Source of the DNA: Phycomyces blakesleeanus NRRL 1555(-)
Lineage: Eukaryota; Mucoromycota; Mucoromycetes; Mucorales; Phycomycetaceae
DNA: 64,000 nucleotides
Direction: 5' to 3'
Assembly: GCF_001638985.1 (NCBI RefSeq)
Contig: NW_017265143.1
Location: 818,259-882,258, forward strand
The notes beneath the pieces are model-generated. The model saw only the letters and a program-made list of their open reading frames with translations, did no database searches and was not told where the DNA came from. This document shows, one piece after another, positions 48,736 through 58,997 of the stretch (position 1 is its first letter; each line of letters begins with the position of its first letter). Position numbers and translations under genes: made by a program.

Positions 48736-51637
48736 ATGGACTACTTTTCAAAGTTCAAGAAAAGGATCGTGGCTCCTAAAGTGCAGCCCACTAGCGCCAT
48801 GCAGCTTGCCAAATTTCACAAATGCTGGGATTATGTTCATGTAAGTGATCGATCCAAGTTCAGATCACCATTAACTTCTTGAATAGAATGTGCTGATGAT
48901 GGAACAAAATGCAGGCAAAGTTCACGTAGACCAAACAGAGATTCCAGAAAACTTGCGACATATGGTAGATATGTTGGTCGATGAAGAGGCAAGACAAGAA
49001 GATAACACAACCGGAGTATGCATGGAGTATCTTCTTAAAAATGGCGTATTGGAGTATCTCGTTAATGTTTCTGAGAAAGTGGATAGCCCAGCTGATATAT
49101 GCGGAGAGACCATACGAATGATTGCCAGTATGATTGATCTACTGGACGATCGCTTTCTAGTACACCATGCTGTTCACAAACCAACGATCAAACTCTTGCG
49201 ATTCTGTGTGTTGGATGACAGGCAGAGCGATATTTACCATGAAGACCTTGTGGATCTAATGTATATAATTTGCTCCAAGATATATGGTTTTCCCGCACTA
49301 CTCAACATCTTCTTTCATGACAAGCAGTGGCTGACCACACCGCAGAAATCTCTTCATGTGCGCGATTCAGACTCTGGCACGAGTGATCCTAAGAAACCTG
49401 AGTATGAATTTTTATTATTCACTTATCTACTCCGGTTTGTTCATCGAGAAGGCCGTTCGGGTGATTTTGCAAGAACTGGATTACTGTTCTTGATGGAAAT
49501 GGCTACGGAGCACCTGGGGGATTTTATTTTGGAGTCAGACTTTGCTAGCATTATGGCAGCTGGACTCGGTGCTCTTTATTCGCAGCTGCCACGCAAGCTT
49601 GTGGTGAATGATGAAGACGAGATCAATTCTAGTTCAGCTTCGTATTTACTTGGCCAAGACAGACATCCTCGACTAGAGAATCTATCGAGTGCGGAACAAT
49701 CAAACTCAAAGGAATTCAAACTTCAATTGGACTCCTTCCTCAAGCTACTCGAGTTTTGCCAAGATGTATTAACTCGATGTCCTCACAGAGAGATATCTGT
49801 ACGATTATTACAGAGTGTTCGTTCTATATTTCTCGAAAATATTCTCTACCCTTCCATCCTAGAGTGTTCTGATATGGATGGATCTTCAGTGGCTGTAATT
49901 AGCTATATCGATCTTATTCTACAGACATTACAACAAGATGCACTAGCGGAAGTAGTTGTAGGGTTTTTGATGAATGAAGAAGACGATATTATAGAGAGTC
50001 GTCTTCGGGAAAACGGTATATTTCTTTTGGCTGGACTCTCCTTGGATAATACCAAACCTTCACCTTACTTTACTACCGCTGAACGATTCACGCTCAAGGA
50101 TCTTATTTTCACCAGACTTCAGTCAAGCTCTCAATCAACTGTAGTTGCTACACTCAAGCTACTTAAAACTCTGATTGTTAAGCACTGTCGTTACTCTCTT
50201 CAACTATTAGCCATTGAGCCGGATATTGATCCCAAAGACCATTCCGAAGAAAAGAAAAAGACTTCAACATGGATATCCCATCATATCCGTGAGATGACGC
50301 TTTACTTCTCCCTGATTTCTGCGATCGATTCACGCCCAAAAACACTGACTCTTGGATACGAAGAATACCTCCAAGACGTCGAACAGTCACTCGAAAGTGA
50401 TTGTTGCTACCAGAGTTTTACAAACAAGCTACCTTCTCAGGACACTCAGGGTACATCAAAAAGTGAACGAAGAAGAAGCTTCAAGTATGGGGATTGGCAA
50501 GGAAGAGTCTCGCATGAAAGACAACCAATCAGGAACCTTTATCAATCTCACAACAATGTAACCCGTCATCGTATCAAGTCGGCCGATCCTTTACTTCAGA
50601 TCCTTCTCAGTCTATTGAGTCATTTCTTTACCCAATCATCTGAACTCAACTTGGCATTGACCAGCGTAGTGGCTGCCTTGGCCTCTTGCCCTTACAGAAG
50701 TCTAGAAGGCTGGATATCTTTCCGAGAGAGCGACCAGACAACAGCAGACGATGTTCTAGATCTGGATAGAGATGAAATGAGTGATTCCAGTGAAGAGCGT
50801 GGTTCAATTCATGGCCAAGATATATATGCACATTTTGACAATGGTTTGGTTGACGAAGATGACGAAGATGATGATAGATCGATTGACTATGGTGTAGAAA
50901 AAACCACTCAGTTACGTACTCCGGTCCGTTTTAAATCATATCCTCCAATCTTTACACTTCTCCGCACTCTCACGCAACAAGTAGACTATTATCGTTCTGA
51001 GATCGATGGGTTTGATACCCTGTTAGAAGAGCGCTGGCAAGGTCTACTATTGGGTGAGCCTGAAATAGATCCACGTCCTACACCATCCACTTCTCTATCG
51101 ACCCGTCGAATGCAAGCTAAAGACCAGCCTCCAGAAGCTCCTACTCCCTCAAGAAGTCTGTCTACATTCTTTGGTGTTTCTCCTGGAAAGCGCCGACCTC
51201 CTCCTCCGACCACATCTTCATCGGTGCCTACTATTAACCCTTCAAAATCTCTTTCCTCATCTACAACTGCAGCTGCGCTGGCTGCCATTCGAACGCATGA
51301 TACACCACTTGCTGTCAGTGTAATTCCTGCAATAGTCAGCAATCCACTTTCTCATTTAGCTATACATGCTGCCAAGACACAAAATGTACGGATACAGCCT
51401 TTGTTTCCTTCCAATTTTGTGAGTGAAGAGCCAATATTAGATCTTGATGAGGAAGATATTGTTGCCTTTGCACCTCAGGCACATCCTTCGAAACCTAAAA
51501 GAAATGACAAGAGTACAGAGATTACGCTGGCGATGATTCTTAACAACGTGGTCATTCTTGAAGAGGCAATCAAAGAGTTAGCGGCTATTATGCAAGTTCG
51601 ACGTAGTCTTGGTATTGATGCCGTACGATATACATGA
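48736..51637 (+). CDS. FHIP-type protein (RAI16/FAM160 family), FTS-Hook complex subunit
   Basis: Exons 48736-48840 and 48887-51637; 951 aa, with one unusually long exon. The N-terminus MDYFSKFKKRIVAPK leads to a helical repeat region. Family signatures: HKPTIKLLRFCVLDD, EFLLFTYLLRFVHREGRSGDFARTGLLFLMEMA, and later DPLLQILLSLLSHFF. The middle and C-terminal parts include Ser/Thr/Pro-rich and acidic disordered segments (VDEDDEDDD, PPPPTTSSS) and close with a conserved helix before AIMQVRRSLGIDAV. In fungi and animals FHIP bridges Hook adaptors to Rab5-marked early endosomes for dynein transport along microtubules (family knowledge), important for long-range transport in hyphae. Confidence 0.85.
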
Positions 51638-52356
51638 TTAGTCAATCCTTGTCTCCGTTTTTTAAGAAAAGAAAAGAAAAGAAAGAAGCACTTGATATTC
51701 TTTGGATGATGTGTGAATCATTTTCTAGAAACAGTGCATTACCCTCTCCTTTTATTTTATTTTATTTTATTTATTTAATTTATAAATTATCTATCACACC
51801 AAGGAGCCCATACAACTTGCAAAATATAAATATTGATTATTGACACCCTTGACAAGTATTGTACACTGCTAGCACCTAGGACTAGTAAAGCAAGCAAAAT
51901 AAACATGGTGAATTATAATGAGTTACAGAAACTCTCAAATTGTTGAATGACAATGACTATGATGGCTTTATTATTATTATTCCAGTTTACTTATATTTCT
52001 AAAGTCTATGGAATTGCTGTTCTTGAGATCCTATGAGCTTGAGAATATTACCTAATTGAACTTTTACCTGTAAAAGCCACCAGTTCATATAAAACATAGA
52101 CCATTGCTTTGCTACATAAACAACGTACACGTCAACTGATTTATAAACCTTGCTGAATCTCAACTGTAGTAAGAGAATAAACTTCTTTTGATTAAATCTT
52201 TTCGAGAAGCAACCTCAGACAACAGGGAAAATTTTCATCGATAGCCTTAACGCAACATTCCAATGCTTAGGTTTAACAGAGTTCTAGATAGGTACTTATA
52301 TAAAGAAAAATGAATGGGACCTGATGGTTAAGCTGATCACTCGTTGTTCTGTGCCC
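51638..52356. other. Gene-free spacer before transposon island
   Basis: AT-rich, with no host gene recognised. Part of 52150-52356 may be the eroded 5' part of the next transposase relic, but it cannot be aligned by eye. Confidence 0.5.
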
Positions 52357-52860
52357 AGAAACTCTGAAGAAACGCTGATCAAAAGGAAAAAGTGGGTGGA
52401 TGTGGACTCAGACTTACATAGATTATTTGAACAATCATATCTTTGTGGACAAATCTGTTTTTGATATTAACATTAGACCTTTAGTAGCAAGATTTGCAAA
52501 AGGCACTTCTGAAATTGCAACTACATCCCAAAAGCCAGTATCAAAAGGTACTATCCCCGGTCATTATATGCTTTTCCTGCGAAATATAAGGAACCTTATG
52601 GACCATTACCCTGAGATGAAGGGATTTTATATTGTCATGAACAAATCCCCTAATACACACCAATAATAGCATTAACAAAACTGTTTTAAAGAGAGAATAC
52701 ACTAGCATTTATCTCCCTATATATTCGCCTGAGATAAATCTAATTGAGACTTTTTGGTCTGCAATGAAATTCTATGTTAAGGAAAGAGTAGGTTTAGTGT
52801 TGATGAAGATTTTAAAGACGAGAATAGACGAAGCAGTTTGAAAAATGTCTTTGAATTGAA
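52357..52860 (+). pseudogene. Tc1/mariner-like transposase relic, second copy of the 20265 family
   Basis: Fragments in shifting frames match the order of the copy at 20265-21412: PRNSEETLIK, then TYIDYLNNHIFVDKSVFDINIRP, KPVSKGTIPGHYM, HYPEMKGFYIVMN, and later YSPEINLIETFWSAMK. Between NIRP and KPVSKG about 60 residues are deleted, and several stops and frameshifts follow. This copy keeps Asp at the first catalytic position (FVDKSVF), but the second block reads VMNKSP instead of MDNAP. It is dead. Confidence 0.8.
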
Positions 52861-52977
52861 CTTATTGAATGATTTTATCTTAAATAAAAAAGAATAATTG
52901 TATTTGTTAAATATGCCATTTGAGAATGTCAAACGCGTAAATTGAGCCTTGAAGAAAGCGTTAATTGGAAATGTTAA

Positions 52978-53245
52978 GAGCATCTTCAGAGCATCTTCAG
53001 CAGTCCACTTTAACCACTTTTATTTTAAATTTAAATATTTAGTTAGAATTGGTACCCCCAGCAGTTTATTTTTCTTATCTTTTTGCTAAAGTTAACAAGC
53101 ATTTGAAATTGATTGACGAAGGCGCTCTCAAAATTTGTTTAGAAAGATAAATTGAACTGTTGGTAAAAGCGACATTTTCTTTAGCTGAAGTGGTGGTGCC
53201 TGGCTTTAGATAAATTAAAAAGTTAACTCACTGCTGAAAATGCTC
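52978..53245. mobile_element. 268-bp MITE with TAA target duplication
   Basis: The left end is GAGCATCTTCAG, partly duplicated as AGCATCTTCAGCAG. The right end's reverse complement reads GAGCATTTTCAGCAG. TAA flanks both sides (52975-52977 and 53246-53248). No coding capacity. The ends resemble GAGCATCT-type PIF/Harbinger MITEs known from other kingdoms. It lies just upstream of the LINE. Confidence 0.78.
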
Positions 53246-53406
53246 TAAATCCTCTTCTTATCCCAAATTTTATTCTTTTGTGTTTCGATTCTCTTTTTCG
53301 TTTATCTAAAAAAAGGTAAGCAAATCGTCTAAGAATTGATTTTGATTCGTTAAAAAAAGACTAGCATCGTCTCAATCTCAAATAGAAAGACTTTAATTGG
53401 AGCAAC

Positions 53407-54762
53407 ATGGCTCTTTCCACTAACACTCCGGAACCACCAGGGGTCAAAAACCCCTCCACCACTGGCTCATCTCCACCATTGGCAACCTCATTCACACCAA
53501 TCTCACCTACTCTGACACCACTATACTCACAAGTAGCTACACAGAATGCACCTCCACTCACCGAAAAGCAACCACATGTTATCTTTAGCTCTACAAATAA
53601 CACAACCCCACGTACCTGGCGTGTAGGGTCCTCTAAGTTCTCTGTATTCTTTACCGCCCCACCAAAAACGTCACCCAACTTCGACCCTTTCTGGAGAGCC
53701 CTTCTCGCAGCTTACCCTCGCGAAGTTAACATGGGAATCACTCTTGGATCTCGCTATTCCCCTGATACATGCGAGCTCCACCTGGCTACCAGTGCTGACT
53801 GTGAGAGAGCGTGCTCTCATCCTTTGGTAGTCGGCGTTTCATCTTTTCCCGCTCAACCGGCTGTTCCCATTGGCACAATTGTTCGCCGTGTTTTCCTGAC
53901 CAAGCTTCCTCGTGTCCCCTATCCGGAACTTGCTACACAGCTCACGAAATGTATGTCTCCTTTTGGTAAAGTGCGTGAGATCGCCGTTCACGAAACGTAT
54001 GGGTTTTTTGACGGCTCTGGATATGTTGTCCTTGCCAACACCCCCACTGACGAGGTGCCATCCGATTCCCTGACGTACCAAATAGCATACGACGCTACGC
54101 AAAAGATACTCGGTAAGTGGCCTTCGATGGGCTCCCACTGCACTTATTGCAAGGAAATGGGACACGAAGTCACCCAGTGCACTAAGCGCCCAGCCGAAAC
54201 CCGAACGTGCTTTGGATGCAACAAGATCGGCCACCTGCAAGCCAATTGCCCGCACTCCTCCGATCCATCCAAGACTTCTAAGACCTCAAACAAGCGATCC
54301 CGTCACCCCCACCGCAACGTTAAGCTCGATCGACCTATCCGCGAGCCTAAGCCTCTGATTCCGACTGCACTCTCGCTCACCTACGGAGGATCCGAGGCTT
54401 CCAAGCACAATCCGCACAAACCTGCTTTGCTTGAGTCTGCAAAACTAACCCTACCGGCAACCCTCCCTGCCATCACGACAATATCTGCGACAACCACGTC
54501 CTCCGGCCCTCGTCCCCGAAGTCGTTCTGTTGACACTCCTGTGAAGGGCTGGGACGATGAGATAGACGACGACATGATCACTGACTTCACGGATAGAGTC
54601 GAGGCTCGGACTCTCCGTCTTCAGAATGCCTCTCGCCTCTCTCATCTCCGGTTTTCTCGGACAGTACGTCCAATAGGCCGCAACACATCCCTCTCACCTC
54701 CTCGCTTCACTCCCCCACATAGCAAGAAAGCCCTCGACGCAGAGGCCAAGATTAACCAATGA
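53407..54762 (+). CDS. LINE ORF1, nucleic-acid-binding protein with two zinc knuckles
   Basis: 451 aa, single exon. The Ser/Thr/Pro-rich N-terminus (about 1-65) is followed by a globular part with RRM-like strands (TIVRRVFLTKLPRVPY, FGKVREIAVHE, GSGYVVLANTP). Two CCHC knuckles come next: CTYCKEMGHEVTQC and CFGCNKIGHLQANC (about residues 242-280). The tail is basic and disordered. Such ORF1 proteins coat the RNA and act as chaperones for reverse transcription. Its stop codon overlaps the ORF2 start. Confidence 0.9.
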   Translation: MALSTNTPEPPGVKNPSTTGSSPPLATSFTPISPTLTPLYSQVATQNAPPLTEKQPHVIFSSTNNTTPRTWRVGSSKFSVFFTAPPKTSPNFDPFWRALLAAYPREVNMGITLGSRYSPDTCELHLATSADCERACSHPLVVGVSSFPAQPAVPIGTIVRRVFLTKLPRVPYPELATQLTKCMSPFGKVREIAVHETYGFFDGSGYVVLANTPTDEVPSDSLTYQIAYDATQKILGKWPSMGSHCTYCKEMGHEVTQCTKRPAETRTCFGCNKIGHLQANCPHSSDPSKTSKTSNKRSRHPHRNVKLDRPIREPKPLIPTALSLTYGGSEASKHNPHKPALLESAKLTLPATLPAITTISATTTSSGPRPRSRSVDTPVKGWDDEIDDDMITDFTDRVEARTLRLQNASRLSHLRFSRTVRPIGRNTSLSPPRFTPPHSKKALDAEAKINQ

Positions 54763-57700
54763 TAAAAATAGGCACAATGAACTGTAGGGGTCTACCCAAA
54801 GTTGGACACCCTGAATCACGCTCCTTTTTTATACGCCACCTACGCTCTCAGGGAATTGATATACTAGCCCTGCAAGAAACCCATGCCTCCTCTTCTATGC
54901 TTCAAGACACTTTTGACCAACAATTTCGGTCATCTTCATCTTTATGGTCGCCACACTGTGGTGTTGTATGCCTCTCCCCCCATATTATTCTCACAGACCC
55001 TTTATTTAGTCCTTGCGGCAGGTGCATCATTACAACTGTCACTCATACTGACAATAAATTTTCCCCATTCAAGATGGGTGTCATCTATGCTCCCGCCTCT
55101 CGAACTCCCCGCTATGATTTTCTTTCTTCCTTACTGTCGACACCTGACCTCATTCCATCCAATCCTTCCAACTTCATTTTATTAGGTGATTTTAACCATG
55201 CCATTCACTCTAACTACGCTCTCGGACGTCGTGCCCCACTAGCGTGGCTCCAGTTTCTGGACAACCATATGATTGACTGTGTCACTCCTCCTGGCCAGAA
55301 CCCACAACCCACCTTTCATCGCGCCTTGTCTTCCACTACAATCGACTATATTCTTGCCTCTCCTGATCTTCACCCTCGCACTACTGACTCCCAGGTGAGA
55401 TATATTCACCAAAACTGGTCCGATCATTGCCTGTTGACCGTCCGCTTGGCTCTCCCTTCCACCCAATCCTCTGGTAAGGGACTTTGGCGTGCTAACCCCC
55501 GACTTGCCAGGTTGACATCTTTCTGCACCGACCTCAACACTCTTCTATCCACCCTCATCCCTGCCCTTCCCGCAAACCTCTCTCCTCAAGCACGATGGGA
55601 CTCGATAAAGAGCGAAGTCATACGCTTTATCAAGTGTTTCTCTCGCCACCTCCGACCCTCTCTCACCGACCTGGAAGCAAGCCTGCAACAACGGAGAGAC
55701 AGACTAATACACCGTTTTCGACACCAGCCTGCACAGAATTTTCAGCTGCCTATTGTTGAGCGGCTTCTGCAGCAAGTCCAACTTGAACGAGTGGAGATCA
55801 TGTCCCTTAGGGCTGGGAAACACTGGCGGGAACAAGGTGAGACCTCTGCTGGATATCTCAAGCGCACCATCGCCACTCGTCAGTCACGCAAGTCAATTGC
55901 CAGCCTTTGCCACCCTGCAACAAACGAAATATGTTCCACCCCCGAAAAGATGACCGAAGCAGCTGCCGCCTTTTATGAAGGCTTGTATACCCCGGACCCT
56001 ATCGACCAATCTGCTCTGGACGACCTGCTCTCTCACCTGCCTTCTGACCTTGGTCTGTCAGAAAGTCGGCAGACTGCCCTCACTCGTCCTCTGTCATTGT
56101 CTACTATTCGCTCTGGTGCGTCGCGCACTCCAACCTCTAGCAGTCCCGGTCCCGATGGCTTACCCTACGAGATCCTTCGCTTGATACTAGACCACCCAGT
56201 ATGTGGTGATCTGGTTTCGGAAGTCTACAACGACGCCCTATCAAAAGGCATTTTTCCGGAATCCTGGCAATCCACCTGCGTTTGCCTGCTCCCAAAAAAG
56301 GGCGATCTCACCTCTTTGAAGAACTGGCGCCCAATTGCCTTGATCAACACCGATGCCAAGGTATTTACCCGATTGCTGAATGCTCGCATGATTCCCACGG
56401 TCACTTCACTTGTCTCTCCTTACCAGACAGGGTTCGTTCAGGGTCGCTTCATCGCCGATAATGGAATGCTGACCAGGCTGGTCATGGCACAAGCCGCCAA
56501 GGACGGATCAGCTGGTGTTGGACTTCTCCTCGATCAGGAGAAAGCATATGATAGAGTACATCCGGAATATTTTCGCCAAGTACTGACACACTTTCGATTT
56601 CCCTCCTCTCTTGTCACCTCGATCTCTAACCTCTTCTTTTCTACTAAATTGCAAATAAATGTGAATGGCTTCCTCTCGCGCCCTTTGCCTCAATCTCGGG
56701 GACTACGCCAAGGGGACCCTCTCTCCCCTATACTGTTCAATCTAGTTTTTGAGCCTCTACTACGACGAGTGATCCATGACCAGTCCTTCTCGGGCTTTCA
56801 ACCATCTGTTCCTGCTGGTCTTTCTCCTCTGTCACCGATCAAACTCCTTGCGTACGCTGATGATTTACTTGTTTTTCTTTCTGACACAGGGCAGTTGTCT
56901 CGCCTCCACACCCACCTCAACACCTATGCTGCGGCTTCCAACGCCCGCGTAAATCTTCACAAGACGCAGGCATTTTCACTTTCGGGCTCACCCCTGCCAG
57001 ACTGGCCCTCACATCTACGGACCCACAATATTACGGATTGGCATGACCGGACCTCCTCCTCTTCTCTTCGCTATCTGGGATATCCAATTTTCTCCTCCAT
57101 TGCCCAACGAGACTCATTTGGCCAGGCCCTTCTTTCTAAGATTGAGAATAGCTGTATTCTACACGGCTCACGCACCCTGTCCTTCCGCGGCCGTGCCACT
57201 GTCATGAACTCTCTCATTCTCGCCCAACTTTGGCATGTCTTGCGCGTAGTATCCTTCCCCGTCTCTTTTCTCGAAAAAATACGCACTCTGATGCGCCGTT
57301 TCTTCCGCTTCCGTTCGTTCCCCCCCATTGCTTTGGACACCCTCTGCCTTCCTCGCTTTCAAGGTGGTCTTGGCATCCTCGACCCGATTACACAGCAATG
57401 CGCTCTTCAGCTTCGTTGGCTCAAGCCAATAATCCAGAACCCATTGGGTCCCCGTGGTTTGGTCCCCAAATGGATGGCTTCTCTCCTTCGCACTGAGAAT
57501 ACGGATTGTGATCCCCTTCTACTTTGGATCTTCCCAGACTCTAGACCTCGCACCCATCGCTCACTGGATTCGCCTCTTCATCTTGTCCTGAAGGCCATGG
57601 ACCACCTCCCGCACAAGTTTGACGACGTCCTCACGAATCTATCCACGTGCCTGATGTTGCCCTTGTCCTCCATGGTTAATAGCCCTCCCTCTCATCCGCC

Positions 57701-58559
57701 CTACCGACAATCTTGGCGAGACCTGAAGGTTAACCACCTATACCAAATTGATCATAATTTGGACGTCCTGATGCCCATTGCCCCTGCTAGACCTCTTCCT
57801 CGATTTATCACTCTTAATCGTATCCTGCAAAGACTTCTCGACCGTTCACTTGTGGCTCACCCTATCCTTTTCAGAGCTTGTATTCCTACATTCATCCTAG
57901 AATCGCGACATTTGGATATGCCTCCTCGAGATGGGTCCCCCTTTGACTTTGATCCCTTCATCTCTGCTCTGGTCCTCGGCAAACCTTGGTCACGCTTGTC
58001 CACGCGCTCTTACCGGCTGACCTGTTCTCATCATCATGCTAATGCTCAACCACTTAGCCCCCATCTTAGCCCTCGCCAACTGCACTCTTTCTGGTCTTTC
58101 GCACTTCCTCACCGGGCCCGTAATGTTTGGTTTCGCGGCTTACACAACAAACTATCGTGCCGAGCTCTTCTGCACCACATTATGCCCTTCACTGTTCCTT
58201 CACCTCTCTGCAATATCTGCCAGATGTCAATCGAGACGCAAGAGCATTTTCTTCTTTCTTGTCCTTTGAAATCTGCGGTGTGGTTAGGCATTTGGTTAGA
58301 ATTTTTCGGCACCGTCCCACCACCTTCTGCACTTTCCTCGGCATTCACATCCTTTCTCTTCCCTCCCACGCTGAACCCCAGTATTCCAGCCGCCTCGGTT
58401 TTCGGACTGACCATCCTTGCTATCTGGGACCACCATTGGGCACTCCACTTTAACTCTGCTCCCTTTTTACCTTCCTTGGTTCTTGCCACTGCTAGGAAAT
58501 CAATCTCCCGCATCTGCTCAGAGCTCGAGCTTGACTCCGCTGACTCTTCCCTCGCATAA
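54759..58559 (+). CDS. LINE ORF2, endonuclease and reverse transcriptase
   Basis: 1266 aa, single exon, no stops. The apurinic-type endonuclease spans about 1-230: MNCRGLPK, LALQETH, GVIYAPA, LLGDFNHAI and the terminal SDHCLL. The reverse transcriptase spans about 440-760: CLLPKKGDLTSLKNWRPIAL, VQGRFIADNGM, LDQEKAYDRVH, GLRQGDPLSPILFNLVFEP and the catalytic YADDLLVFL (about 699). The C-terminal part has a CCHC-like finger, CNICQMSIETQEHFLLSC (about 1150). All catalytic motifs look intact. It nicks target DNA and primes cDNA synthesis from its own RNA. The ATG lies inside the ORF1 stop (ATGA), suggesting termination-reinitiation translation. Confidence 0.95.
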   Translation: MIKIGTMNCRGLPKVGHPESRSFFIRHLRSQGIDILALQETHASSSMLQDTFDQQFRSSSSLWSPHCGVVCLSPHIILTDPLFSPCGRCIITTVTHTDNKFSPFKMGVIYAPASRTPRYDFLSSLLSTPDLIPSNPSNFILLGDFNHAIHSNYALGRRAPLAWLQFLDNHMIDCVTPPGQNPQPTFHRALSSTTIDYILASPDLHPRTTDSQVRYIHQNWSDHCLLTVRLALPSTQSSGKGLWRANPRLARLTSFCTDLNTLLSTLIPALPANLSPQARWDSIKSEVIRFIKCFSRHLRPSLTDLEASLQQRRDRLIHRFRHQPAQNFQLPIVERLLQQVQLERVEIMSLRAGKHWREQGETSAGYLKRTIATRQSRKSIASLCHPATNEICSTPEKMTEAAAAFYEGLYTPDPIDQSALDDLLSHLPSDLGLSESRQTALTRPLSLSTIRSGASRTPTSSSPGPDGLPYEILRLILDHPVCGDLVSEVYNDALSKGIFPESWQSTCVCLLPKKGDLTSLKNWRPIALINTDAKVFTRLLNARMIPTVTSLVSPYQTGFVQGRFIADNGMLTRLVMAQAAKDGSAGVGLLLDQEKAYDRVHPEYFRQVLTHFRFPSSLVTSISNLFFSTKLQINVNGFLSRPLPQSRGLRQGDPLSPILFNLVFEPLLRRVIHDQSFSGFQPSVPAGLSPLSPIKLLAYADDLLVFLSDTGQLSRLHTHLNTYAAASNARVNLHKTQAFSLSGSPLPDWPSHLRTHNITDWHDRTSSSSLRYLGYPIFSSIAQRDSFGQALLSKIENSCILHGSRTLSFRGRATVMNSLILAQLWHVLRVVSFPVSFLEKIRTLMRRFFRFRSFPPIALDTLCLPRFQGGLGILDPITQQCALQLRWLKPIIQNPLGPRGLVPKWMASLLRTENTDCDPLLLWIFPDSRPRTHRSLDSPLHLVLKAMDHLPHKFDDVLTNLSTCLMLPLSSMVNSPPSHPPYRQSWRDLKVNHLYQIDHNLDVLMPIAPARPLPRFITLNRILQRLLDRSLVAHPILFRACIPTFILESRHLDMPPRDGSPFDFDPFISALVLGKPWSRLSTRSYRLTCSHHHANAQPLSPHLSPRQLHSFWSFALPHRARNVWFRGLHNKLSCRALLHHIMPFTVPSPLCNICQMSIETQEHFLLSCPLKSAVWLGIWLEFFGTVPPPSALSSAFTSFLFPPTLNPSIPAASVFGLTILAIWDHHWALHFNSAPFLPSLVLATARKSISRICSELELDSADSSLA

Positions 58560-58597
58560 CACCACATTAACATTTTAACAAAAAAAAAAAAAAAAAA

Positions 58598-58997
58598 GTT
58601 TAAATCACACAAAAACAAGTCAAAAACCAAAAAGCCAAAAACATCAAATAACCCCCATAAACCCTCAAAACAAATGTTGTAATTTTCTCTTTTGCCCTAC
58701 TCATTCAGAGAACTTTAATAAATCTGAGCCTGTCACAGCTCCATACAAACAAAAAAAAAATTAATTGGAGCAAGTGCGCGTAAGAATTAAAAAATATATA
58801 AAGTCGGTATTTGAAAATGATGTTCAGAATTGGTATAAATGACCAGTGAAAACACTCTACAAGTGCTACTAAACCTAGCAGGGTCACATCTCAGGAACGT
58901 CACACACTTGTCCTATTTTTATTTTTTATTTTTTTATTTTTTTTAAAAAAAATTATATAAATCACTTTCCTGCTCCCACCTATTTAATAACGATAGA
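58598..58997. promoter_or_regulatory. 400-bp spacer between LINE tail and SR-protein gene
   Basis: A-rich directly after the LINE poly(A), then a T-rich run at 58917-58945 shortly before the next start codon. It presumably holds the SR gene promoter; the LINE has therefore landed within about 400 bp of a host start codon. Confidence 0.5.

Larger units (their letters stand above)
53407..58597 (+). mobile_element. Non-LTR retrotransposon (LINE), two intact ORFs and poly(A) tail
   Basis: ORF1 and ORF2 are both open and overlap by ATGA, and the element ends in an 18-base A tract (about 58580-58597). Base composition is visibly richer in G+C than the flanks, consistent with foreign or recently inserted DNA. 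The 5' untranslated part probably begins between 53246 and 53406; its exact start is not defined because no target-site duplication was found by eye. Clade not assigned; the layout (APE endonuclease, RT, CCHC at the end) fits L1-like or Tad-like lineages. Confidence 0.92.

Noticed and set aside
53407..54762. LINE ORF1 as a viral or LTR-element gag
   Set aside because: There is no protease, integrase or LTR; the following ORF is an APE-type LINE ORF2 and the element ends in poly(A).
53246..58640. Target-site duplication of the LINE
   Set aside because: The sequence after the A tract (GTTTAAATCACAC) was compared by eye with the 5' flank; only weak, unconvincing similarity was found, so none is claimed.
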